23,532 bases of DNA from a virus, in IMG/VR virus record IMGVR_UViG_3300046734_000910, positions 1 to 23,532 of that record; one strand, written 5' to 3'. The notes under the pieces were generated by a model. The model was not told where the DNA came from and searched no databases. It saw only the letters and a program-made list of their open reading frames with translations. The position numbers were made by a program, and so were the translations under genes. Position 1 is the stretch's first letter. Each line of letters opens with the position of its first letter. Below, piece by piece: positions 8,324-15,350 of this stretch.

Positions 8324-9015
8324 CTGTTGCGGGTCAACAGTATAACAAGAAGCAGTACGGACGGAGGTGGTCGGGAATCGTAGCTGGTTACGAGACCCGA
8401 ACGACTCTATCCCCTGGTGATACTGCGTTTTTTACGGAATCTGTATCTGGAATCCCCCGTTTTGCCAAAATTATGGCGCGTGGAAGGGTGACTTTTCGTG
8501 CTGTGCAGCATACTTTTAATGGGAGGAAGGTGAAAGGGATCGCAATGATCACACCTGGGTCTGGTATAGAGGTCTGGGTGGGCAAACAATTCGTCATGAA
8601 GTCGTTGTTTCCACCGGTCAACAGACCTGATCCGGCTAAAGAAAACCGCCGTCGAGTATTACGGGCTCTCCGTAATATTGTTGAACCACAAATCCAGCAA
8701 TACCGGAAAAGGTTCAGTGGTAAATCGGTAATTAAATCGTCGCTTACTGGAAAACCCATATTCGGCGCGTACCATGTCGATCATGTGTACCCTTTCATAC
8801 GCCTTGTTGAGGAATGGTGCAGGGAAAACGGCTACAATCTGGAGACTATGCCTGTTAAGACTCGTGGAATAGATTGTCTCCTGGATTCAATCGATATGGC
8901 TGAGAGCTGGTTTGATTATCACGCTATGCATGCCGAATTTCAAGTACTCGATCCCCTAGAAAACATATCCAAGGGGTCACGTTATTTCGGAAGAGGGGAA
9001 CAGCAGGTCGAATAA
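8305..9015 (+). CDS. DCL/DUF3223-type HNH-like protein, possible nuclease
   Basis: A 236-residue protein whose C-terminal third looks like an HNH-fold module of the DCL/DUF3223 type. A helical stretch with many Arg (about 114-138) leads to SLTGKPI (147-152). Then come YHVDHVYPF (H157, D159, H160) as the first strand-turn, WFDYH (H206), and a final VLDPLENISKGSRY with N220 and K223 in the place of the HNH 'N..K' helix. No zinc-binding CxxC pairs are seen. HNH proteins near terminases sometimes aid packaging; that role here is inference. The N-terminal 100 residues are beta-rich and unrecognised. The ATG at 8305 lies inside the end of the sigma gene; the last 39 nt overlap the convergent 176-residue gene. 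Confidence 0.65.
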   Translation: MSAKYITVAGQQYNKKQYGRRWSGIVAGYETRTTLSPGDTAFFTESVSGIPRFAKIMARGRVTFRAVQHTFNGRKVKGIAMITPGSGIEVWVGKQFVMKSLFPPVNRPDPAKENRRRVLRALRNIVEPQIQQYRKRFSGKSVIKSSLTGKPIFGAYHVDHVYPFIRLVEEWCRENGYNLETMPVKTRGIDCLLDSIDMAESWFDYHAMHAEFQVLDPLENISKGSRYFGRGEQQVE

Positions 9016-9507
9016 TCGTGCCGCTTCTGCGGCAAGTATTTCTCCCACGAGTGCATCACTTTGTACGATCCGGTTAAGCCAGGGTTGATCCGGATCTTTT
9101 TTATCGCTGTACCCGGGTACCATTGTGTAGACGGGGCGATTTTCCATGCCCACATACGTGGAGCGTTTATACTCTCCGTATCTTTTTTGCAAGTACTGGA
9201 CAACTGGTGAGTCTGGACCTTGTCTCTCAAGTTCAATCTCAAGGGTGCGTAAAGTACTCTGGAGGGAAAAGAACATGTCTTCCCCCGCGTTGTCACTGCT
9301 TACTTCTACGGATGCTGATCCTATTGATCGGACGTACTGAGATACGTTGTACGTTAATTCTCGGGTATAACTCTCGGCTACTGTGCGAAGAAATTCACGT
9401 CGTGCGGACTCGGCGATCTGTTTTACAGCTTCGCGTTTTATAATATCCTTGGCAGATTCCTCAATAATATCTTTGAAGAATAGCCCGAGAAGAGGTTTAA
9501 TTACCAT
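8977..9507 (-). CDS. Unknown phage protein downstream of tail hub
   Basis: A 176-residue protein I do not recognise. The first 45 residues form a probable helix: a hydrophobic start (MVIKPLLGLFF) followed by a charged amphipathic run (KDIIEESAKDIIKREAVKQI). The middle (about 80-115) is again helical and charged, and the C-terminus (LVGEILAAEAARLFDLLFP) is Ala/Leu-rich. There are no cysteines. The ATG at 9505-9507 sits one base after the stop of the hub/lysin gene, so it should be translated with it and is probably a small tail or baseplate component. It runs 39 nt into the convergent HNH-like gene on the other strand. Confidence 0.7.
   Translation of the reverse strand: MVIKPLLGLFFKDIIEESAKDIIKREAVKQIAESARREFLRTVAESYTRELTYNVSQYVRSIGSASVEVSSDNAGEDMFFSLQSTLRTLEIELERQGPDSPVVQYLQKRYGEYKRSTYVGMENRPVYTMVPGYSDKKDPDQPWLNRIVQSDALVGEILAAEAARLFDLLFPSSEIT
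9019..9034 (+). terminator. Possible hairpin terminator after the sigma operon
   Basis: TGCCGC TTCT GCGGCA forms a perfect 6-bp stem with a 4-nt loop just after the stop at 9015, followed by the weakly T-rich AGTATTTCT. It lies in the minus-strand 176-residue gene, where it encodes Ala-Ala-Glu-Ala-Ala, so it may only reflect that sequence. Confidence 0.3.
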
Positions 9508-9508
9508 T

Positions 9509-12500
9509 CTACGCAGCTCCGCAATCTAAGTCGTTGTAAATCTCCCGGGCATACTGTTGTCTCTCTAAACTTGCCTGTCCTCCAGATCTTTCGTAAAATT
9601 CATCAAAACGGTCTGCAGCCTGTTCAGGGCTACCGGCAGAGTTTAATGCTTTTACAGTTTCTGGACCATTATAGTCTGCTCCTTTAAGTTCCTGGACAAA
9701 CCATTGCATTTGGAGGTTAAAATCAGTCCAGGGTTTGCCTGTGGAGCTGGCAAGTCTGTCTAATCCTACCTTTCGATCACACCACTGAAATATTCCTATG
9801 CATCCTCTTCCTTGAGAGTCCAAAAAGTTCCTGTTTTTATTATCACTTGCAGGGTCAAGATTACCTGACGATTCCGCTATCGCATTACCTACAACCCCTG
9901 CATACCCCGCTTTTGTATTAATTCCCCCCTGTCTAGCTGCATTGATAATAGAGTTAACGCGGTCTTTGGGATATTTTGCACCTCGATATTGACAATTAGC
10001 TGGGGGATATTCACTCGTTACCGAGGCACCAGAATCCCGTTGTGTTCCTAATGACTGGGTAATTTGCTGTGCTTCAGCGCACAAAACCTCACACGATGTT
10101 CTTCCGTCTCCTAGCTTCCAGCACAAGTCTCCGAGTGACCTTATGTATCCGTAGTAGTCTTTGTACTCTAGTTCTGTTTTCGCAAAACTCGAAATATACT
10201 CTTCAAATCGGGGAATTTTAATCCGAGATGTCGCATTTCCCCAGTCGCTAACTCCAGAGATCGATACAAGTAAATCTCCTTGTGACCATTTGTAGGTGGC
10301 ATCTTTTACAAACCATTTAGAAAAGCGACCAGCAATCCATACACCAGGATCTATATCAGAAGGTCTACCTTTTTCTACCCATTCGTCATAATTGGTGATG
10401 AATGAGAGAATAGTTCTTCCCGGCACGATGCGTAATGCACGCGGTACTCCTTTGAATTCTGTTTGAATATTAGCTCCAATCGCGACAGGAGTAGACTGTA
10501 CTCCAGTGCCGTATCCTGACCCCGATGACGTTTGGCCGGGTGTACCTGTTATGGATGAGGGGGCTAAATGGGCGAGCCTCATATCCCCCTTGGGAGTACT
10601 AATTGTGATATAATTACCAAATCTCCCCCCACACTCCTTATCCCCATTCTGGCAGTTGCTTTCGTTTACTTCTTTTAGAAAAGAGCCGTTTATAAGGTAT
10701 ATGGGAGTACCTTCTGTCGCACCTATATCTATCCCTTTATGTTCAGTAGAAGCGCCAGGGGTTGGTGATTGTCTCGGTCCGAATCCGGAAGTGACATTCC
10801 CGGAAACTGAGACGTATTCCCTAGCATCAGACTCCGTAATTCGTCTTCTATCTGTCCATTCTATATGGACATGAGAGTTTGTGCTAGTTCCAGTGTTACC
10901 TACTTTGGCAACAAAAATAGAACTAGGCAAAGACGAAGGCGACTGATTGGAAGGAGATTGAGGGTTTCCGGCTTTTACTAGTCCTACATCTTTGAGTTCC
11001 TCGTCTGTAAGCTCTTTGACCGGAATAGCATATTTCCATACAATAGAAGGTGATATGGTCACGGTGTCCGATTGTCCTACACCGGGAACATAAAACCGTA
11101 CAAACTCAGGTTTATCGGATGATGCTTCGCCGAGTTTCTGATTCATCTCGACCTTAGAACCCATCTTCAGCTTATTGACGTCTATGTTGGTAAGATTGGT
11201 AGTATGCTGGTAGATAGAGCTATTTTTGCATTTTTTCTGTTCATTACAAAAACGTAAAAAATAATTCGTTCCGATCAAAATGTGACCTTGGTCGGCTGAA
11301 ACGGGGCTGACAATTTTACCGTCCAGTAATGCTACTGGCTCGGAACCGGTTACTGAGATACCATACATATTGACTTTTTGTAATCTTTCAGTAGTAACTT
11401 CGGGGCCACTGCTTTTCCATGCTAACCCGCTGGAAGAGTACTTGTCACTAAACCTTTTATCTAATACATCAAATTGACCGGGGAAAGATGTAAGATCGGT
11501 ACGAGCTTTTTTAAATTTAGCTTCGCGACGCTGAGGATAGATTTCATCTATCGTGAATTTCTCATTCTCTTTTATTCCCCCAACGCTGTAGTCATACCCC
11601 AGACCCCGGTTCATGTCGTATTCGAGGTTTAGGTTTAATGTATTCGGGTCCACGTTACCCGAGATGCTGTAACCCTCATATAGACCTACACCCAAGTAGA
11701 AAACCGAACACCCCTGGTTAATATTAGCCCTAGTACACATTGATATCTTGCGGGCATATTCGGCAGTAGGTAGTGATAGGTAATTACCACCTACACTATC
11801 TAAATACTTCTTAATAACTTCTCCCGCAGTGACATTCTTCTCTTTAAAAGATTGTGGCATCACATATCTTTTTGTGTCCGTATCAGTAGGATCAGTACAA
11901 AAGGAGACCTGGTAACCCTGCTCTTCTACTATTTTTTGTAAGTTCTCTTCTAAAGTTCTGTTCTCTTCGAGCTGAATATTTTGGAGAGACTGGTTAAATG
12001 TGACAACTTGGGGGTGTACTCCGCTTAGAGATACTTGGGGGTAAGATTTTCCGTGGACGATATTAAACCCCTGGAGCCTAAAGTAGCTGTCCATGCCAAA
12101 CTTCACTCCGGCCACATCATAGTAAAGTTTTACTAAGATATGAGCGAAGTTCCCAAGGCCCCCTCTTCGGGATAAGGGGTCTTCTATTTCAGGGAACGGG
12201 CGACACTTGCCCGAAGCCGAGGTCTCACCTTCTTTGCAGGCTGGTAAGAGGATGTGGTTTGCTGCTGCCTGAGTTACATTCCCATAAGCAGCAGCGCTGT
12301 CGAACAGGGCGGCCCAGGCAATCCCCGTCATATAGGGGTCGGATAAAGTGACATTAACTGTCGACGCACCTAGGGAGTTTACGAATTGTGATGCCTCGGT
12401 TTCATAGTCAGCATTCAAGGTTATCCCATTAGGATTCCACCTCATGTTGACAGTTGCGTCGACAACTTGTTTCTCGCTGAAGACAATAAGTTTACTGCTA

Positions 12501-12550
12501 GCGTAGGGACGGTACCCTACAGCACATCGGCAGCGATACAGGCTATGCAC
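9509..12550 (-). CDS. Tail hub / tail lysin with reordered M23 peptidase and C-terminal lysozyme-like domain
   Basis: A 1013-residue protein, probably the baseplate hub that carries the phage's cell-wall drill. Residues about 1-500 are beta-rich with many paired Cys and fit a hub-like part (T4 gp27 / gpD role, by inference). Residues 541-670 carry every M23 zinc-peptidase motif, but in unusual order: GNTGTSTNSHVHIEW (H560, H562) first, then SGFGPR, HKGIDI (H604, D608), GTPIY, RFGNYITI and HLA (H661). Residues about 855-1005 resemble a phage tail lysozyme: NAIAESSGNLDP with likely catalytic E893, then GCIGIFQWCD, GKPW and LQMQWFVQEL. The frame has a stop just upstream, so the GTG at 12550 is the earliest start; no clear ribosome site is seen and a later start is possible. 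It follows the 240-residue gene by 10 nt. Two wall hydrolases in one virion protein suit peptidoglycan cutting at entry. Confidence 0.82.
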   Translation of the reverse strand: MHSLYRCRCAVGYRPYASSKLIVFSEKQVVDATVNMRWNPNGITLNADYETEASQFVNSLGASTVNVTLSDPYMTGIAWAALFDSAAAYGNVTQAAANHILLPACKEGETSASGKCRPFPEIEDPLSRRGGLGNFAHILVKLYYDVAGVKFGMDSYFRLQGFNIVHGKSYPQVSLSGVHPQVVTFNQSLQNIQLEENRTLEENLQKIVEEQGYQVSFCTDPTDTDTKRYVMPQSFKEKNVTAGEVIKKYLDSVGGNYLSLPTAEYARKISMCTRANINQGCSVFYLGVGLYEGYSISGNVDPNTLNLNLEYDMNRGLGYDYSVGGIKENEKFTIDEIYPQRREAKFKKARTDLTSFPGQFDVLDKRFSDKYSSSGLAWKSSGPEVTTERLQKVNMYGISVTGSEPVALLDGKIVSPVSADQGHILIGTNYFLRFCNEQKKCKNSSIYQHTTNLTNIDVNKLKMGSKVEMNQKLGEASSDKPEFVRFYVPGVGQSDTVTISPSIVWKYAIPVKELTDEELKDVGLVKAGNPQSPSNQSPSSLPSSIFVAKVGNTGTSTNSHVHIEWTDRRRITESDAREYVSVSGNVTSGFGPRQSPTPGASTEHKGIDIGATEGTPIYLINGSFLKEVNESNCQNGDKECGGRFGNYITISTPKGDMRLAHLAPSSITGTPGQTSSGSGYGTGVQSTPVAIGANIQTEFKGVPRALRIVPGRTILSFITNYDEWVEKGRPSDIDPGVWIAGRFSKWFVKDATYKWSQGDLLVSISGVSDWGNATSRIKIPRFEEYISSFAKTELEYKDYYGYIRSLGDLCWKLGDGRTSCEVLCAEAQQITQSLGTQRDSGASVTSEYPPANCQYRGAKYPKDRVNSIINAARQGGINTKAGYAGVVGNAIAESSGNLDPASDNKNRNFLDSQGRGCIGIFQWCDRKVGLDRLASSTGKPWTDFNLQMQWFVQELKGADYNGPETVKALNSAGSPEQAADRFDEFYERSGGQASLERQQYAREIYNDLDCGAA

Positions 12551-12560
12551 ACGTCAGATA

Positions 12561-13283
12561 TTAGTTTACAGAGTCGACGGTAGCAGTACCACCGGAACCG
12601 GTTGAAGACTCCTGGCCTCCAACACTATCGTCGATGGTAAGACCGATCACGTCGTTTACAGCGAAACCGTCGCCGCCGTCAGTAATAGCGGTCAAACTGG
12701 TAATGACTCCACTAGAGATGTTACCTACAATAGTTGCGTCGGCATACTGGGCCGGGTCAGTTTGATTGCTAAGAGTGAGGGTACCAAGGAAAACAACGCC
12801 AGTTTCAGTGTCGTCCGAACCGTCAATTGTGTAGCCGCTACCACCTCCGTCTAACGTCAGCGTCAGGATTGGTCCTACGGGGGTTACGTTATCAAGGATG
12901 CTTGATAGAGTCACACTGAGGTTATAAACAGCAACCATAAAGTGATAATCACCTTCTCCGGCAATTCCTACATAGCGAGTCACGTTGACTAGCTGATCAT
13001 TTAAGGAGTTGACATAGGGATCGGTTGGCACGTCGGGGTTGTTAACCAGAGCGTCGATGGCCAGCTCAAGGGTCCCGTAGGCGGATTTTTTGGCTTCGAA
13101 GCCCATGCTAGGGCCGCATCCTACGAATTCTGAGTAAAGTCTGGTACGAGCTTCTGGAGTATTATTGCCAACACTGTATTCATTGACTAGTTTATTAGTT
13201 AATAAGTCGACGAAAAATGTTTGCAGTTCGATTTTATATTGAAACTCGATGCCTACGAGTCTCTTAAGAGTTGCTGCGGACAT
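12561..13283 (-). CDS. Virion-type protein with GGxGY/F beta repeats
   Basis: A 240-residue probable virion protein. Residues 1-130 are mostly helical and unrecognised, with a single Cys (C56). From about 138 it turns into beta units of a kind common in marine phage structural proteins: LTLDGGGSGYT (142-152), then a strand ADATIVGNISSGVITSLTAI and a second GGDGF turn (203-207), ending with GGTATVDSVN, which looks like the start of a third unit. A GSGY-type unit is also seen in the 630-residue fibre-like protein near the right end. It is the first gene after the promoter at 13309-13330 and is followed after 10 nt by the hub/lysin gene. CAGGG in the leader is a possible ribosome site. Its exact place in the virion is not determinable here. 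Confidence 0.72.
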   Translation of the reverse strand: MSAATLKRLVGIEFQYKIELQTFFVDLLTNKLVNEYSVGNNTPEARTRLYSEFVGCGPSMGFEAKKSAYGTLELAIDALVNNPDVPTDPYVNSLNDQLVNVTRYVGIAGEGDYHFMVAVYNLSVTLSSILDNVTPVGPILTLTLDGGGSGYTIDGSDDTETGVVFLGTLTLSNQTDPAQYADATIVGNISSGVITSLTAITDGGDGFAVNDVIGLTIDDSVGGQESSTGSGGTATVDSVN

Positions 13284-13308
13284 GGCGGGAATTTACCCTG
13301 TAATCAAA

Positions 13309-13330
13309 AGTATATCATATAGCTTTCAAC
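13309..13330 (-). promoter_or_regulatory. Putative phage promoter: GTTGAAAGC - 7 bp - TATACT
   Basis: On the minus strand GTTGAAAGC (13330-13322) is followed by exactly 7 bp and then TATACT (13314-13309), a one-mismatch -10. Transcription would start near 13302, about 20 nt before the ATG of the 240-residue gene. CCCGTTGAAAGC is shared as a 12-mer with the promoter at 15400. The short spacing means the element is not a normal -35 but sits about -28 to -20. Confidence 0.6.
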
Positions 13331-13347
13331 GGGTTGTTATGCAACCC
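13331..13347 (-). other. Small hairpin at the end of the 109-residue gene
   Basis: GGGTTG and CAACCC form a perfect 6-bp stem with a 5-nt loop around the stop codon of the 109-residue gene, directly next to the GTTGAAAGC element. There is no U-run after it, so termination is doubtful; it could trim or protect an mRNA end. Confidence 0.3.
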
Positions 13348-13666
13348 TGATTTTAAGAACGCTTCCTGTTCGATACAGACCACCAATATCGAGAGCGGGG
13401 TCTGCTGCTGCTGCGGCTGCGTCGTCGGCGAATTCGCGTAACCCGGTGAAGTCGATACGGGAGAAGGATACAGGCGTGGTTTCATTTACGCCCCGGCACA
13501 CCCCGTCTAATCCGACGTAGAATAATTCTTCTGAGACTTCATTTAAAAAGAGTTCTCCTCGTTTCGCCGCAGTTGAATCGTTGTCGTATAGATTTTGAAT
13601 GTAGTCTTTATTTTTGGAGATGACGTCAGTGAACCTGACACCCCAACGAGGACGAGGAGTTGACAT
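13337..13666 (-). CDS. Small fibre-type virion protein ending in GGLYRTGSVLKIRV
   Basis: A 109-residue protein. Its end, DDAAAAAADPALDIGGLYRT then GSVLKIRVA, is a module found at the ends of many marine phage fibre and decoration proteins: a short Ala-rich helix, a Gly-Gly-x-Tyr-Arg-Thr turn and a beta strand. The middle (ELFLNEVSEELFYVGLDGVC) is like the short beta repeats of phage fibres, where 'l..nG...gv' strands report a value and label. I read it as a small structural or fibre-tip protein; which virion part it belongs to is unknown. The ATG at 13666 has an AT-rich upstream region with a tentative promoter. It lies 53 nt before the 240-residue gene, which has its own promoter. Confidence 0.7.
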   Translation of the reverse strand: MSTPRPRWGVRFTDVISKNKDYIQNLYDNDSTAAKRGELFLNEVSEELFYVGLDGVCRGVNETTPVSFSRIDFTGLREFADDAAAAAADPALDIGGLYRTGSVLKIRVA

Positions 13667-13677
13667 TAGTATAGGCG

Positions 13678-13699
13678 ATATATCTGCAGAGCTTTCAAC
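13678..13699 (-). promoter_or_regulatory. Tentative minus-strand promoter sharing the 13691 element
   Basis: Read on the minus strand, the 13699-13691 element is GTTGAAAGC, followed by 7 bp and ATATAT (13683-13678; TATATC if an 8-bp spacer is allowed). It would serve the 109-residue gene at 13666 with a leader of only about 5 nt. The -10 is poor, so this half of the bidirectional site is less certain than the plus-strand half. Confidence 0.35.
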
Positions 13700-13712
13700 G
13701 AGATGTTATAAT
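13691..13712 (+). promoter_or_regulatory. Putative phage promoter: GCTTTCAAC - 7 bp - TATAAT
   Basis: GCTTTCAAC (13691-13699), the complement of the repeated element, is followed by exactly 7 bp and then a perfect consensus TATAAT (13707-13712). The predicted start near 13719 is about 19 nt before the kinase ATG at 13738. It is the strongest -10 in the window. Confidence 0.65.
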
Positions 13713-13737
13713 ACGGCGGATTACTATAGTTGTACCA

Positions 13738-14334
13738 ATGGTGGACTCCATTATCGTTCTTGGTGCTGATAGGGTAGGAAAGTCTACACTAATTAGCAAT
13801 ACTACTAAATTGATGAAAGAGGAGGGGTTCAATCCCCTAACTGCCCACTTCAGTAGCGTTAAGCCTGAACACAATTCCCCCACCGAGCAATTTACTAATT
13901 TTTTAAGAGGAGAGGATTGCCTTAAAGCAGACTTTTTATTGATGGACAGATTTGTACCAGACACTTTATTCTACGAACAATACCGGTACCAGTTACCTAA
14001 AATCCCAGATTTTTATGCTCTATCAGTTGAAAACGAATTGCTTGAGGTCACAGGGTGGATCGAAGTTTTTATAATTACCCACGAGTGGAATAAAAATCTT
14101 ATCGAACGCCACGAAAAAGAGATAGCCTCATTATGGCCGGGGTGCAGTGATTACTGGTTAAGTGCTCAGGTAGAAAAAAGACGACGAGAGCATGAAGCCT
14201 ATTATGACCACATGGTCCGATATATAAATAATATTACTTTAATTAATTCGTCACATGTTCACTGGGTAGAGGGGGATAAATTAGGTCCCGATAGCTTTAT
14301 TCAATCCGGGGATTTTAAGTTGAAAGCTATGTAG
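13738..14334 (+). CDS. Thymidylate-kinase-like P-loop (deoxy)nucleotide kinase
   Basis: A 198-residue P-loop kinase. The Walker A GADRVGKST (9-17) immediately after a hydrophobic strand is that of thymidylate kinases and related deoxynucleoside kinases. LLMDRFVPDTLFYEQYR has the DR(F/S/Y) motif (D70, R71), which binds phosphate and substrate in that family. An Arg-rich stretch (IERHEKEI and VEKRRREHEAYYDHM) could be the lid. It probably phosphorylates a nucleoside or nucleotide to feed phage DNA synthesis; the substrate cannot be read from the sequence. It has its own strong promoter (13691-13712) and is closed by an intrinsic terminator at 14384-14416. No clear Shine-Dalgarno is seen before the ATG. 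Confidence 0.75.
   Translation: MVDSIIVLGADRVGKSTLISNTTKLMKEEGFNPLTAHFSSVKPEHNSPTEQFTNFLRGEDCLKADFLLMDRFVPDTLFYEQYRYQLPKIPDFYALSVENELLEVTGWIEVFIITHEWNKNLIERHEKEIASLWPGCSDYWLSAQVEKRRREHEAYYDHMVRYINNITLINSSHVHWVEGDKLGPDSFIQSGDFKLKAM
14319..14327 (+). repeat. Isolated GTTGAAAGC copy in the end of the kinase gene
   Basis: An exact copy of the 9-bp element lies in the last codons of the kinase gene (encoding Leu-Lys-Ala). At the usual 7-bp spacing the downstream sequence is GAAACA, not a -10, and a terminator separates it from phoH, so it may be a chance or inactive copy. Confidence 0.35.
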
Positions 14335-14383
14335 GAAACATCCGGACAGATCAGTGTTAACCACGATCCCCGACAATTCCCAC

Positions 14384-14416
14384 GGGTAACATGCTACGGC
14401 GTGTTGCCCATTTTTT
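14384..14416 (+). terminator. Rho-independent terminator between kinase gene and phoH
   Basis: GGGTAACATG (14384-14393) pairs with CGTGTTGCCC (14400-14409) over 10 bp, including two U.G pairs allowed on the plus strand, with a CTACGG loop. It is followed by A and six T (14411-14416). The U.G pairs mark the plus strand as the transcribed one. Confidence 0.85.
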
Positions 14417-14433
14417 GTATCTATAAAAACTAC

Positions 14434-15186
14434 ATGGCCAAGTCACGGACCCGGAGAGACAAAGTAACTGAAGCTTCAGTACCAGGATACGAGGAGATCG
14501 CTTATGGAATCCCCGCTTCTAAGGGTGACGGGATTCATCAAGTTCACCCGATGAATGAAAACCAGAAGGAGGCTATGGAGCACCTTAGGAAAAAGACTTT
14601 AACGATCCTCACCGGTCCTCCTGGTACCGCAAAAACACTGTTATCCGTCTATGTAGCTTGCGAACTTTTGCAGAAGAGAAAGATTGACAAGATTTACTAT
14701 GTGAAACCTATTGTAGATACTCCTGGGGAGAAAGGTATTGGCTATTTGCCCGGGTCAGAAATGGAAAAATTAGAGCCCCATATCGCCTCTTTGAGGGATG
14801 CGTTGAGTGTTTTTATGGCAAAAGGAAAGGCCGATTATCTCGTTGATAAAAAGATCATTGAGTTTCTACCTATCGAACACCTGAGGGGGAGATCCCTACA
14901 CCGCTGCACTATCATCGCTGATGAGATGCAGAATGCTACTAGTCATAGTGTTCTTACTATCTTAACACGTCTTGGTGAAAATAGTACTATCTCTCTACTC
15001 GGTGATGTTGTCCAACGTGATCTGGCTAACCGGTTCGGTAAAGACGGTCTGAGCGACGCGGTTAAGAGGTTGTGTGAACTTCAGGACTTTGTCGGACACG
15101 TCGATTTTAACTTTGACGATATTACTAGGTCTGAATTTGTGAAATCAGTTATTCACTCTTACGCCGATTTGTACCGGGAAAGCTAG
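14434..15186 (+). CDS. phoH: PhoH-like P-loop ATPase
   Basis: A 250-residue PhoH family ATPase. Walker A GPPGTAKT (61-68) follows the strand TLTILT, Walker B is IIADEMQNAT with D163 and E164, and VKPIVDTPGE, GIGYLPG and GDVVQRD are standard PhoH signatures. PhoH-like genes are widespread in marine phages; an RNA-helicase/ATPase role is usual, but their function in infection is not settled. I take the ATG at 14434: the only upstream alternative, the GTG at 14401, lies inside the terminator stem. CTATAAAAAC sits 10 bp before the ATG, so either the leader is very short or transcription enters by read-through. No Shine-Dalgarno is visible. A candidate RNA follows directly. Confidence 0.92.
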   Translation: MAKSRTRRDKVTEASVPGYEEIAYGIPASKGDGIHQVHPMNENQKEAMEHLRKKTLTILTGPPGTAKTLLSVYVACELLQKRKIDKIYYVKPIVDTPGEKGIGYLPGSEMEKLEPHIASLRDALSVFMAKGKADYLVDKKIIEFLPIEHLRGRSLHRCTIIADEMQNATSHSVLTILTRLGENSTISLLGDVVQRDLANRFGKDGLSDAVKRLCELQDFVGHVDFNFDDITRSEFVKSVIHSYADLYRES

Positions 15187-15188
15187 AA

Positions 15189-15350
15189 GTTTGTAGGCCG
15201 GATGGAAAGAAAAGTCCAGCCGCAAACATCCACCTGTCAACACATTGATTTGCAGAGTAGGGTCCACGTGTCCAGTTAGGTATCTCGCAAGCTGACAAAA
15301 AACTTATACAGAACAATAGTTCTGCTAGAAGGAACAGTGACCCCTCTGCA
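15189..15350 (+). ncRNA. Candidate structured RNA after phoH (unrecognised)
   Basis: This 250-bp gap (15187-15436) has no credible gene but folds strongly on the plus strand. Hairpin 1: GTTTG (189-193) with CAAAC (223-227), then GGC/GCC and GGA/TCC (coordinates +15000). A long closing helix pairs TGCAGAG (15251-15257) with CTCTGCA (15344-15350) and, after a 2-nt bulge, GGGTC (15260-15264) with GACCC (15339-15343). Inside it are a GTTAG/CTGAC stem (275-279, 292-296) and a perfect CAGAAC-AATA-GTTCTG hairpin (309-324). This looks like a branched RNA. A 25-codon ATG frame at 15208 has no ribosome site. I know no family that fits; it could be an untranslated region of phoH or an independent RNA. 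Confidence 0.5.

Noticed and set aside
8388-8759. 123-codon minus-strand open frame opposite the HNH-like gene
   Set aside because: No domain pattern; the plus-strand frame has clear HNH-like motifs and couples to the sigma gene.
14401-14403. GTG as the start of phoH
   Set aside because: It is inside the 3' arm of the intrinsic terminator, and the added residues (LPIFCIYKNY) do not look like a PhoH N-terminus. The ATG at 14434 is preferred.
15208-15285. 25-codon ATG frame in the post-phoH gap
   Set aside because: No ribosome site, no recognisable sequence, and it runs through the strong RNA stems.
15187-15350. RNase P RNA or tmRNA
   Set aside because: Only short fragments (AGTCC, ACAGAA) resemble RNase P conserved parts; the core helices and length do not fit, and no tRNA-like part exists for tmRNA.
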